A DNA stretch of 64,000 bases from Shewanella carassii (GTDB lineage Bacteria; Pseudomonadota; Gammaproteobacteria; Enterobacterales; Shewanellaceae): contig NZ_NGVS01000033.1 in the NCBI RefSeq assembly GCF_002777975.1, positions 434,001 to 498,000 on the forward strand, written 5' to 3'. Positions 53,373-61,497 of the stretch are shown piece after piece. The notes below the pieces were generated by a model that saw nothing but the letters and a program-made list of their open reading frames with translations, did no database searches and was not told the DNA's origin. The first letter of the stretch is position 1. Every line of letters starts with the position of its first letter. A program made the position numbers and the translations under genes.

Positions 53373-53400
53373 AAAGGGTCGGTGCAACCGGCCCTTTTTT
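53373..53400 (+). terminator. Terminator of the acyl-CoA dehydrogenase gene
   Basis: An 11-bp stem with one G-T pair (53373-53383 with 53387-53397) leads into a T-run, 20 bp after the stop codon. Confidence 0.8.
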
Positions 53401-53453
53401 GTGGTACACCAATAGCTTCCAAGCCAATCGATTCGTCAGTATGGAGTGACAAG

Positions 53454-53879
53454 ATGGATCTGAATTACGACAACAACAATATTTTCGCCCGCATTCTTCG
53501 CGGCGAGTTGCCCTGTATCAAACTCTATGAAGATGAGCATACTCTGTCTTTCATGGATATCATGCCGCAAACCAAGGGCCACTTATTGGTGTTGCCCAAA
53601 GAACCGGCCGTGACCCTGTATCAGTTGTCTGATGAAGCGGCGGCGGCCTGCATGCGTACCGTCAAACTGATGGGCAAGGCAGTGGAAAAGGCCATGGGGA
53701 TCCCGGGCTCCACTGTGTTCCAACACAATGGCAGCGCCGCCGGTCAGAGTGTGCCCCATGTACATTTCCATGTGTTGCCCGGCCCGCTCAAAGGTCTGAT
53801 GGAGCATGCGGCCCATCAAGGGGACATGGATGAGCTGCACACCATAGCCGATAGAATTCGCGCCTGTATCGAATCTTGA
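53454..53879 (+). CDS. hinT: HIT family nucleotide-binding protein, HinT-like
   Basis: This cytoplasmic histidine-triad hydrolase of 141 residues shows FARILRGELPCIKLYEDEHT at the start, a nucleotide-binding FMDIMPQTKGHLLVLPK, and the triad HVHFHVLPG near residue 102, where the middle His is the nucleophile. The ATG at 53454 has GGAG 7 bases upstream; the frame is open further upstream but would run into the acyl-CoA dehydrogenase gene. HIT proteins cleave AMP or GMP from phosphoramidates. A terminator follows. Confidence 0.9.
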   Translation: MDLNYDNNNIFARILRGELPCIKLYEDEHTLSFMDIMPQTKGHLLVLPKEPAVTLYQLSDEAAAACMRTVKLMGKAVEKAMGIPGSTVFQHNGSAAGQSVPHVHFHVLPGPLKGLMEHAAHQGDMDELHTIADRIRACIES

Positions 53880-53890
53880 GTTGTTCCCCC

Positions 53891-53918
53891 CAAACAACCG
53901 CCTCTTGGCGGTTGTTTG
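53891..53918 (+). terminator. Hairpin terminator after hinT
   Basis: A perfect 12-bp stem (53891-53902 with 53907-53918) and 4-base loop lie 12 bp past the stop. The T-rich part is within the stem end, so efficiency is uncertain. Confidence 0.7.
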
Positions 53919-54013
53919 CTATTAGTGCCATCTGAAGCGGGATTGGTTTTAGCGGCACAAAATCTCAATCAGCTTAAAGTCAGTTTGCTGTTGATGAGCA
54001 AAGAGAGGTTTGA

Positions 54014-54565
54014 TTGCATAATCGCATTGTATTTACCGGTGGACCGGGTTCAGGCAAGACGTCTGTCATCGACTTTTTACAAAGCTTGGGTTATCCGAGT
54101 GCGCCGGAAGTCGGCCGTAAGGTGATCAAGGCTCAACTGGCGCAAGCTGGAAGGGCACTGCCCTGGGATGACAAGAGCGCTTTTCGTGATGCCATGGTTG
54201 ATGAAGAGCTGGCGCGTTATCAAGCCTTCAGCGGCGATGACGGCATTATCTTCTTTGACCGCAGTATGCTGGATTCCTACGGTTATAGCCTGCTTGAGAA
54301 CTTAACGATTCCAGAGAGTTTGCTGAGTCATTGCCGTGAGCTTGTTTATCACCCAAGGGTATTCATCTTTCCGCCCTGGCAAGCCATTTACGCCAATGAT
54401 ATGAAACGTAAGCAGGACTTCAGTGAAGCGGTGGCGACTTATCATGCGATGCAAAAAGCCTATGAGGCTTTCGGTTATGAGTTAATTGAAGTGCCCAGAT
54501 GGTCGGTTGCGAAGAGAGCCGGTTTCATTTTAGCCAAGGTGAGCGAGGCACTGCAAACGCCCTAA
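54014..54565 (+). CDS. Small P-loop ATPase (AAA_28-like)
   Basis: This 183-residue soluble protein has Walker A FTGGPGSGKTSVIDFL at residues about 7-22, an acidic strand IIFFDRSMLDSYGYS near residue 83, and a C-terminal lid-like helix with YHAMQKAYEAFGYELIEVPR. The layout is like the AAA_28 family, small kinases or ATPases related to nucleoside-type kinases; the substrate is unknown. It begins with a TTG at 54014, preceded by AGAGG. It appears to be a single gene between the hinT terminator and a minus-strand gene. Confidence 0.8.
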   Translation: MHNRIVFTGGPGSGKTSVIDFLQSLGYPSAPEVGRKVIKAQLAQAGRALPWDDKSAFRDAMVDEELARYQAFSGDDGIIFFDRSMLDSYGYSLLENLTIPESLLSHCRELVYHPRVFIFPPWQAIYANDMKRKQDFSEAVATYHAMQKAYEAFGYELIEVPRWSVAKRAGFILAKVSEALQTP

Positions 54566-54645
54566 GTCGTCGCTCACATTTTCTCCGTTACTTTCTGTTT
54601 CTCTGCCATTAAACCAGAGGTTCCGGTTGAATCCCCGGCCCGACC

Positions 54646-54969
54646 CTACCAAACGCTCAGTTTGAATATTGCCAATATCACAGCACAGGTCAGCAGTCCA
54701 AGACCGCCCAAAATACAAACCACTTTTTCAGGGTAGCGTGAACCCAGTTCGGGAAAGAGGATAGCGCCCAGGCTGAAGCTTGGGATCATCTCGTACAGTA
54801 ACCCCATTCTCTGGTTGCTTGCCGGTGCAAATGGCGGCAGGTAGAAGTAACAGAGCAGATAAATAGCCAAGGTGACAATCGCGAGCCATTCATAGCCCTG
54901 AAAGGGCTCATCGGCCTTGAGCAGACGGCGCAGCAGGACAATCATAATCGCCGCGATTAAAAGTAGCAT
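54646..54969 (-). CDS. Hypothetical inner-membrane protein with three helices
   Basis: I do not recognise this protein of about 107 residues. Three hydrophobic helices can be seen: residues about 1-16 (MLLLIAAIMIVLL), about 29-45 (WLAIVTLAIYLLCYFYL) and about 85-104 (VVCILGGLGLLTCAVILAIF). The ATG at 54969 is supported by AGGGAAG upstream; an in-frame start at 55035 would add a stretch without a site. It is downstream of the siderophore receptor gene (about 110 bp) and on the same strand, so a link to iron uptake is possible but unproven. Confidence 0.6.
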   Translation of the reverse strand: MLLLIAAIMIVLLRRLLKADEPFQGYEWLAIVTLAIYLLCYFYLPPFAPASNQRMGLLYEMIPSFSLGAILFPELGSRYPEKVVCILGGLGLLTCAVILAIFKLSVW

Positions 54970-55076
54970 GACACTTCCCTGTAAATAAATTGGCCGCCAC
55001 AAACTAAGGGATCCGAGCTGAGCTGACAAGCGCAAAAGAGAAAAAGCGCCGCAGGGGCGACGCTTTTTGAGGCTAT

Positions 55077-57314
55077 TTACCAGCTCAGGTGGTAATTGAT
55101 GGCAAAAGTGCGGCCACGGCCGTGATAGTCAAACATCTTCTCCGGGCCGTAAGTCGGGCTGTAGAAGTAAGCGGCTCGCTGGCCCCAAAGGGTGCTGTAG
55201 TCATTATCAAGCAGGTTTTCGATGCCATAGCTCAGGGTGCCGACCGGCAGTTCGATGGAGCCGAGCAGATCCAAAGTGGTATAGCTGCCTAACTCACTTC
55301 TCTGGCCATCATTTGCCTTGAAGCGATAGTCAGAGTCGGCGCTGAAGCTATGCTCGGCCTGCAATCTTAACTGCTGGCTGTCACCGCGCCAGGCGATAAA
55401 GGCCGTGGCCTTGGAAGGTGAAGCATAGGTGACTGTCTCATCAATCCAGTCGGCGCCATTTTTGATTTCACTGCGAACCAGATGCAGGTTGCTGCCCACC
55501 TGCCAGGCGCTGCTGATATCGAAGTTCAGCTGTGCTTCCAGGCCATAGGTGCGTTTATCCTTGTCCTTGACTTCTATGGTCAGATCGCTGCGATTGACCT
55601 CAATCACCTTATCAGAGATGGCGTAATACAGACTGGCCTGGGCCTGCCAACGGTCGGCCAGATAGCGCCAGCCCAGCTCAAAGGAGTCTGTCTTGATGCC
55701 ATCGAGGCGGGAATCATTGATATTAATGCTGTTGGTCAGCTGCAGATAACCATCGGCATCGGCCTGATAGCTGCCGCGACCATAGTATTTGGACAGATCC
55801 GGCAGCTCAAAGCCCTGCGAGTAGGCGAGCCACAGCTGTTGATCCCGGCTCAGTTTAGCCACCAATCCCAGGTTAACCAGGCCGACATGGTAGTCTGTGC
55901 TGCCGCCCTTGATAGCATCGGCGCCCGGCGCCTTACCCTGGGCAATCGCCACCTGTTGGTTATAGCCGATAAAGTCATCGACGCTGTTGTCCATCTGCTG
56001 ATAACGATAACCTGCGTTGAGCACCAGATAGTCGTTGATATCCCAACTGCCCTGCAGGAAGGCTGCGATGGACTCGACACTGAAGTCGACATATCGGCCT
56101 GTGGTGAACAGCTCCTTCATGGTCAAACCGCCACTCTGGTTGGCGGCGTCGAGATCAAAACTCATCTGATCCGAGTCGAAGCTCTCCTTGTCCCAGTCGA
56201 TGCCCCAGGTGAGTTTGAGGCTGTCGCTGGGTCTGGATTCCAACACGGCTTTCAGGCCATAAATGCCGGTGTTTTGTGACGAGGCAGAGAAGTTGTAAAC
56301 CCCGAGGGTTTCACTGACATAAGGGAAGGGGTGAAAGTCGAGATCTTCCTTGCGGTAAAAGCCTTGCAGGTACAAGGTTTGGCCGAGAAAGTCCGCCTGG
56401 GTATAGCTGAGGTTCAATAAGGTACGATCGGTTTTGGGACTGCGATCGGCATTCAATCCCTTGCGGCTTTCGAGCAGGGAAGCATCTGAGGTGACGCCGC
56501 TGAAGTTTTCCCCCATATAGAGGCCGTGGTCGCCGTCGGACTCATTGTTGTAAAACTGCACCAGGGCACTAAGGATAGCATCGTTAGGGAGGCTCCAATC
56601 CAGGTTGGCCATCAGATCATAACCTTGGGTGTACTGCATGCCGGTTTGGGTGATATCCGGCATCACCTGATTGCCGCTGCCGTCGAACCATTGGCCATTT
56701 TCCTGCCAGGCGGCACTGAAACGTCCCTTGAGGGTATCACTGCCTCCGGCCACGGCAAAGGCGGCGCGGTAATCCAAGTCATCACTGCCGTTAAAACCCG
56801 ATTTGAAACCTGCTTCGGCTTCAAAGGTATCCAGGCTGTCGGCGGCTTTTTTGGTCACTATATTGATAGCGCCGCCCAAAGCTCCACCGCCATAGAGGGC
56901 TGAGGCGCCGGCCAAGACTTCAATGCGGGCGATGTTAAAGGGATCTATGCTGTCCAACTGGCGGCTGATCCCTCTGGAGGTGTTCATGGATACGCCGTCT
57001 ATCAGCACCACCATGGCGCGGCCGCGCATGTTCTGACCAAAGTTGGTTCGGCCCTGGCTGGATACGTCCATGGAGGGAACCAGGGCGGCCAGCATCTCTT
57101 TCACGCCTTTGCCGCTGTCTATCTGCTCGCGGATGCTGTTTTCATCGATTAGCCAAACCGTGCTGGAGAGCTCGCTTATTTGGGTCGGGGTACGGTTGGC
57201 GCTAACCACCATGCGCTCCATCTGGGTTTCTTCGGCCATGGCGGCTCCCATCGGCAGCAATTGACTGCTGACAGCCGCGGCGACAAGGGTCATCCGAACC
57301 GTGGATTTGGGCAT
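55077..57314 (-). CDS. TonB-dependent ferric hydroxamate siderophore receptor, IutA-like
   Basis: This outer-membrane receptor of 745 residues has a signal peptide (ending GAAMA), a TonB-box region (ERMVVSANRTPTQ), a plug domain with GRTNFGQNMRGRAMVVLIDG followed by NTSRGISRQLDSIDPFNIAR, and a beta-barrel ending YHLSW. The order and wording closely follow E. coli IutA, the aerobactin receptor, across plug and barrel (for example ELPDLSKYYGRGSYQAD and FDYHGRGRTFAINYH). In Shewanella it likely takes up putrebactin-like or foreign hydroxamate siderophores. It follows a small membrane-protein gene by 26 bp, with a Fur-like site further upstream. No biosynthesis genes are in the window. Confidence 0.9.
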   Translation of the reverse strand: MPKSTVRMTLVAAAVSSQLLPMGAAMAEETQMERMVVSANRTPTQISELSSTVWLIDENSIREQIDSGKGVKEMLAALVPSMDVSSQGRTNFGQNMRGRAMVVLIDGVSMNTSRGISRQLDSIDPFNIARIEVLAGASALYGGGALGGAINIVTKKAADSLDTFEAEAGFKSGFNGSDDLDYRAAFAVAGGSDTLKGRFSAAWQENGQWFDGSGNQVMPDITQTGMQYTQGYDLMANLDWSLPNDAILSALVQFYNNESDGDHGLYMGENFSGVTSDASLLESRKGLNADRSPKTDRTLLNLSYTQADFLGQTLYLQGFYRKEDLDFHPFPYVSETLGVYNFSASSQNTGIYGLKAVLESRPSDSLKLTWGIDWDKESFDSDQMSFDLDAANQSGGLTMKELFTTGRYVDFSVESIAAFLQGSWDINDYLVLNAGYRYQQMDNSVDDFIGYNQQVAIAQGKAPGADAIKGGSTDYHVGLVNLGLVAKLSRDQQLWLAYSQGFELPDLSKYYGRGSYQADADGYLQLTNSININDSRLDGIKTDSFELGWRYLADRWQAQASLYYAISDKVIEVNRSDLTIEVKDKDKRTYGLEAQLNFDISSAWQVGSNLHLVRSEIKNGADWIDETVTYASPSKATAFIAWRGDSQQLRLQAEHSFSADSDYRFKANDGQRSELGSYTTLDLLGSIELPVGTLSYGIENLLDNDYSTLWGQRAAYFYSPTYGPEKMFDYHGRGRTFAINYHLSW

Positions 57315-57340
57315 AACATTCTCCTAAACAACTCAAGGGG

Positions 57341-57568
57341 TTAAATGAGGCACCAGACAGGGATCCAGCAGGCGAACACCAGGCTGAGCGTCTTCTTGCC
57401 GGGTTGGTATCCCAAGGCTAAAGACAGCACCAAGCCTGGTGCTAACAGCAGGATCAACAGCCGGGCATCCAGCCCAAAATTGGCCAATACCAGCATGATT
57501 GCCAGCAAGACCAATCCCTCACACCAAAGCAGTTGGTTACAGCGCAACAACAGCGGGGACGTTTCCAT
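57341..57568 (-). CDS. Small hydrophobic protein preceding the siderophore receptor
   Basis: This 75-residue protein is mostly membrane helices (LLWCEGLVLLAIMLVLANFG; LLILLLAPGLVLSLALGY; SLVFACWIPVWCL). I do not recognise the family. The ATG at 57568 has a good AGGAGG site, and the stop lies 26 bp before the receptor, so the two are co-transcribed and presumably iron-regulated. It might help siderophore-linked transport across the inner membrane or assist TonB, but nothing in the sequence shows this. Confidence 0.7.
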   Translation of the reverse strand: METSPLLLRCNQLLWCEGLVLLAIMLVLANFGLDARLLILLLAPGLVLSLALGYQPGKKTLSLVFACWIPVWCLI

Positions 57569-58181
57569 ATTATTTGGCCTCCTGAAAGATATTGCATTTT
57601 AATTGCAAGTGATAATGGTTCGCAATTGAATTTACACTGGGTGGTAAAAGGTGAACTTATGGATAGATGATTATTTCCATAATGAAATCATGGGTATGTA
57701 CATGGATTTTCGAATAGTGCTTTAATGACTTCCGCGCGGGGCACTTAGTGTTGGCTGTGGCAAAGATGAGAACCTGCTATTGGCCTGGAAAGTTTCGGCC
57801 GGGCTTTCATGGTTGATTTCAGCCGCCGATAGGGCATAGATTACGGCAAGGTAGAGAGGGACCATACTGAGATAGCTTGTGATCAGCGCAATGGATGAGT
57901 TTACTGGGAAGGCTGCTGTTAACGCGATCTGATGAGCTGGATAAAAGAGATGACGCTGCACTTTTCAGCGCCTAGCCGCATTAAAATGCTCGGCTCAGCC
58001 GAAGAGATGAGCATTTTAATCAGTTTGGCAACCTAAGGCGGCTCAAGGGCGCCGGTGCCTGCTCTCTCTATTGAGGTGGATGATTTCACTTTAATAACCA
58101 ACTCATTGCTTTCAATACCATTCCCCTGGTGCATTACGTTTCCTCCGGGGCTGAGCGGCGGGCCAATAAGGAATTAAGTAG
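57569..58181. other. Intergenic region with a long perfect hairpin
   Basis: This 613-bp gap has the siderophore operon promoter at its left end. At 57980-57991/58009-58020 lies a perfect 12-bp inverted repeat, with a nested GGC/GCC pair in its 17-base loop, and an outer AGCCGC/GCGGCT pair (about 57974 and 58036). Together they could fold as a branched RNA. A 79-codon ORF at 57722-57961 has no ribosome site and is not accepted. Confidence 0.5.
57601..57627. promoter_or_regulatory. Fur-box-like sequence upstream of the siderophore receptor operon
   Basis: The segment has a TGATAATGG core and a larger AATTGC/GCAATT dyad. TGATAAT is the half-site of the Fur box (GATAATGATAATCATTATC); the other half is degenerate. 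It lies 33 bp upstream of the small membrane-protein start, where a Fur operator would be expected for an iron receptor. Confidence 0.45.
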
Positions 58182-58556
58182 ATGCAGTTACCCATAGAGT
58201 ATTACTGGTTGAAAGCGCATAAATTTGCAGGACTCATGCCTTGGTGGTTTATCGATGAACCCGGCGGACCCGGGCTGAGAATGGAATACCAAAAAGAAAC
58301 CGGGGAGGACTTTTATCCCATCGCCAGGCGGCAAGATAATGACAGCGTGGCCGGGTTTAAAGTGATTGACGGCGAAATACAAAAAGAGCTGGTCTCTGTC
58401 CATTTAACCTGGACAGGAAAGCGCGAGCAGCAAGGTTTTCCGGCCAGGGCCGTGTACAAGGATATTTTTTCTTGGTTGTCAGAAGAAGTCCTTCCCGAAA
58501 CGGCTGACTGGGTAAGTAAAGAATTCCTGGCGGAGCTTGAGGAGGAAAATAGATAG
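58182..58556 (+). CDS. Hypothetical soluble protein
   Basis: I do not recognise this 124-residue acidic, aromatic-rich protein. It has no signal peptide, no membrane segment and no metal or nucleotide motif; the most regular stretch is GLMPWWFIDEPGGPG near residue 17 and a helical C-terminus (DIFSWLSEEVLPETADWVSK). The ATG has AAGGA about 9 bases upstream. The sizes and composition are like immunity proteins of toxin systems, but no toxin gene is beside it, so this is only a thought. The upstream hairpin region may control it. Confidence 0.6.
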   Translation: MQLPIEYYWLKAHKFAGLMPWWFIDEPGGPGLRMEYQKETGEDFYPIARRQDNDSVAGFKVIDGEIQKELVSVHLTWTGKREQQGFPARAVYKDIFSWLSEEVLPETADWVSKEFLAELEEENR

Positions 58557-58730
58557 CTGCGCTGTGTTTAGTTGCCTTGTTCAATCGCCTTGTTCGATTA
58601 ACTTTGCCCAATCAAGCTTAGTTAATCATGCCATTACCCACAGAGGATTTGCAGCTGGCAGGTGACTTGGCTAGAATTACTGTAATTTTATCCAGTAATT
58701 CTGTTCAGTGACAGTCAAAGGACGCAGTGG

Positions 58731-60767
58731 ATGATCCTCTATATCGCCGAAAAGCCCAGCCTTGGGCGCGCCATCGCCGAGGTGCTCCCCAAACCCCATC
58801 GCAAACATGAGGGCTATATCGAGCTTGGCAACGGAGATTGTGTTTCCTGGTGTATAGGTCATCTGCTGGAGCAAGCTGAGCCGGATGCTTACGATCCCGC
58901 CTACAAGTCCTGGCAGTTAGAACACCTGCCTATTGTCCCGTCCGATTGGCAGATTAAACCCAAAGCCAGCAGTCGCGGCCAACTCAGTGTCTTGCGTAAA
59001 TTGGTCAAGCAGGCCAGTGAGCTGGTCAATGCCGGCGATCCGGACCGGGAAGGGCAGCTGTTGGTGGATGAAGTGATTGCCCATCTTGGGGTCAAGGGCG
59101 ATAAGCTGGCAGCGGTTAAACGCTTGTTGATAAGCGACCTCAACCCGCAGGCGGTAAAACGCGCCCTAGGGCAGATGCGCAGCAACCGCGAGTTTGTGCC
59201 ATTGTCGACTTCGGCACTGGCGCGTAGCCGAGCCGATTGGCTCTACGGCATGAATATGACCCGTGCCTATACACTGCAGGGGCGCAAGGTGGGCTATCAG
59301 GGCGTGCTGTCGGTCGGTCGGGTGCAAACCCCTGTGCTTGGTTTGGTTGTCCGGCGCGACCTGGAAATCGCTGCCTTTGTGCCTAAACCTTTTTATGAAG
59401 TACTGGCCCATCTTAGCACCCAAGAGGGGAGCTGTTTCAGCGCCCGCTGGCAGCCCAGTGAGGCTTGTCAACCTTGGATGGACGAAGAGGGGCGGGTGCT
59501 CTCCCGCGGTTTGGCGATGAATGTGGTCGGCAGGATCACCGGCCAACCCGGCCGGATAGATGAGCTGGAGCGTAAGCAAAGACACCAGGCGCCGCCTTTG
59601 CTCTATAGTCTGTCTGCGCTGCAGATTGATTGCGCCAAACGCTTCGGTATGAGCGCCAAAGAGGTGCTGGATACGGCGCAGTCTCTGTACGAACGGCATA
59701 AATTGATAACCTATCCGCGCTCCGATAGCCGTCACCTGCCCAAGGCGCAGTTCCAGCTGGCCCCGGCAGTCTTGAATGCCATTACCCAAGGGGCAGCTGA
59801 GCTGCTGCAAGGCTGTGAAGCGCCCAATCCCGCCCTTAAGTCTAAGGCCTGGAATGATGCCAAGGTGGACGCCCATCACGCGATAGTGCCTACGGAAAAG
59901 ACGGCTAACCTCGGTGTGTTGTCACAGCGTGAGCGTCAGGTGTATTTGCAGATCGCCCGTCAGTATTTGGCGCAGTTTTACCCTAATTATGAGTACCTTG
60001 AAACCCGCGCCGTGATCGACATTGCCGGAGGTTGCTTCGTGGCCAAGGCCAAACAACCATTGAAACAGGGGTGGAAGCAATTGTTTGGCAAACAAAAAGC
60101 CGACGATGAAGCGGAAGATATTCAAACTGCTTTGCCTGAGCTGACTCAGGGGCAGATGCTGGATTGCCTCAAGGGTGAACTAGTGGAAAAGATGACCCAG
60201 CCCCCCAAGCATTTTACCGACGCCACACTGCTGGCGGCGATGACAGGCATAAGCCGCTATGTGAAAGACCCAGAGATCCGCAAAATTCTCAAGGAAACCG
60301 ATGGGCTGGGGACAGAAGCAACCCGCGCCGGGATCATTGAACTCTTGTTTAAACGTGGCTTTTTGAAACGTCAGGGCAAGAATATTTTGGCTACCGAGGC
60401 TGGCAGCGGGCTTATTCAAAGCCTGCCTGAAGTGGCCACCACGCCGGATATGACGGCGCTGTGGGAAAGTAGCCTAGATGCGATTTGTCGCCGTGAACTT
60501 AAATATCAGGCCTTTATGCAGCCCTTGACGGCTAAACTGGGCGAGCTTATTGAGCAGGCCAAGGCACAACTGCCTACGGCCTTGAGTGGCGTGAAAAGTA
60601 CAGGCTTCAAAGGACGTAAACGTCGCAGTGGTACTTATGCTACTAAGGCCGGCGCGTTCAAGGGCACAAGCACCAAAAAGAGCACTGGCGATAAGGCCGG
60701 CGCCGGCAAGCGCAACTATCGTTCAGCGACCAAGAGCAAAACCAAAGCCCAGTCTGCAACTTCCTGA
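58731..60767 (+). CDS. topB: DNA topoisomerase III
   Basis: This 678-residue type IA topoisomerase relaxes or decatenates single-stranded regions during replication and segregation. Alignment by eye to E. coli TopB is extensive: LYIAEKPSLGRAIAEVLPKP at the start (Toprim), NAGDPDREGQLLVDEVI (Mg2+ acidic cluster), and the active-site Tyr328 in LITYPRSDSRHLP. From about residue 620 the C-terminal tail is Lys/Gly/Ser-rich rather than a zinc-finger end. AAGGA precedes the ATG. It stands alone. Confidence 0.96.
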   Translation: MILYIAEKPSLGRAIAEVLPKPHRKHEGYIELGNGDCVSWCIGHLLEQAEPDAYDPAYKSWQLEHLPIVPSDWQIKPKASSRGQLSVLRKLVKQASELVNAGDPDREGQLLVDEVIAHLGVKGDKLAAVKRLLISDLNPQAVKRALGQMRSNREFVPLSTSALARSRADWLYGMNMTRAYTLQGRKVGYQGVLSVGRVQTPVLGLVVRRDLEIAAFVPKPFYEVLAHLSTQEGSCFSARWQPSEACQPWMDEEGRVLSRGLAMNVVGRITGQPGRIDELERKQRHQAPPLLYSLSALQIDCAKRFGMSAKEVLDTAQSLYERHKLITYPRSDSRHLPKAQFQLAPAVLNAITQGAAELLQGCEAPNPALKSKAWNDAKVDAHHAIVPTEKTANLGVLSQRERQVYLQIARQYLAQFYPNYEYLETRAVIDIAGGCFVAKAKQPLKQGWKQLFGKQKADDEAEDIQTALPELTQGQMLDCLKGELVEKMTQPPKHFTDATLLAAMTGISRYVKDPEIRKILKETDGLGTEATRAGIIELLFKRGFLKRQGKNILATEAGSGLIQSLPEVATTPDMTALWESSLDAICRRELKYQAFMQPLTAKLGELIEQAKAQLPTALSGVKSTGFKGRKRRSGTYATKAGAFKGTSTKKSTGDKAGAGKRNYRSATKSKTKAQSATS

Positions 60768-60777
60768 GAGCTTGCGG

Positions 60778-60969
60778 TTATTTCAAGCGTCGGTATTGGT
60801 TGGATGGGGCATGATACTCGTATCCCAGCGCACTGAGCTTATGCTCCAGTTGGGTAGGTGACAGGTCGAGTTCGTAGTAGAGGGCATCCTTGTCTGGGCA
60901 GTTTAGCCTTAGCTTTTCATTGACTATGCCCAACAATATTTCGGCGGGCAGATGTTGTAAGTTTTCCAT
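60778..60969 (-). CDS. DUF4250 family small protein
   Basis: This 63-residue protein, MENLQHLPAEILLGIVNEKL followed by RLNCPDKDALYYELDLSP and LEHKLSALGYEYHAP, fits the DUF4250 family, small helical proteins of unknown function. The start has GGAGGGAAC directly upstream, and the gene is convergent with topB (10 bp apart). Confidence 0.8.
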   Translation of the reverse strand: MENLQHLPAEILLGIVNEKLRLNCPDKDALYYELDLSPTQLEHKLSALGYEYHAPSNQYRRLK

Positions 60970-61497
60970 GTTCCCTCCAAGTGCTCATATAGTGCTCACC
61001 TATGATGCAACAGATACAATTGCCGCTGCAATATATTTAAATTTATACAAATCAGTATATTAGTCATCAGTCTGTGACTTTGTATCTTTGAGTGTAGGAG
61101 CCGCGATGAGGGCCGACAAGGGGTTGCCTGAGTCGTTGCTGAGGTGGCTTAGCTTAAGGTCGCTGAAAATCAAGGTGTTACCTTTTAATGAACAAATTTG
61201 TCAGCTCACTCGTTCCTGCAAGCCACTGCTGACTTATCAAAGTTAATAAAGATACGCTTGAACATGCTTTGATGCAGAAACTGCACGCTTGTTACAACGA
61301 TATTTAATTCCTCTCACGGTATTTAACGCCCCCCAGTCACGATATTTCACGATTTGACGATCCAGCTCCGGAAACTCGGCTTTGACGGTGGCTTTTTCGT
61401 GGCTGGCACGCAAACTGCACCCCTTCGAATAATACATAGAAATATGTCTAATAAATCAGCGTGTTAAACGCTTTTTACTTATAAAAGGGTAATGAAT
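60970..61497. other. Porin upstream region
   Basis: This 528-bp stretch between the DUF4250 gene and the porin should hold the porin promoter and a long leader. A weak 64-codon minus-strand ORF (61243-61437) is not accepted. I find no convincing operator; the region is slightly AT-rich. Confidence 0.4.

Noticed and set aside
51605..53452. A 615-codon open frame antisense to the acyl-CoA dehydrogenase gene
   Set aside because: It is an exact shadow of a well-recognised gene on the other strand, with no ribosome site and no recognisable product. GC-rich coding bias explains the openness.
57722..57961. A 79-codon minus-strand ORF in the 58-kb gap
   Set aside because: It begins with a GTG lacking a ribosome site and has no recognised family. 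It could be real but is not supported.
61243..61437. A 64-codon minus-strand ORF upstream of the porin
   Set aside because: No ribosome site; the product is basic and featureless. It is likely chance in a promoter region.
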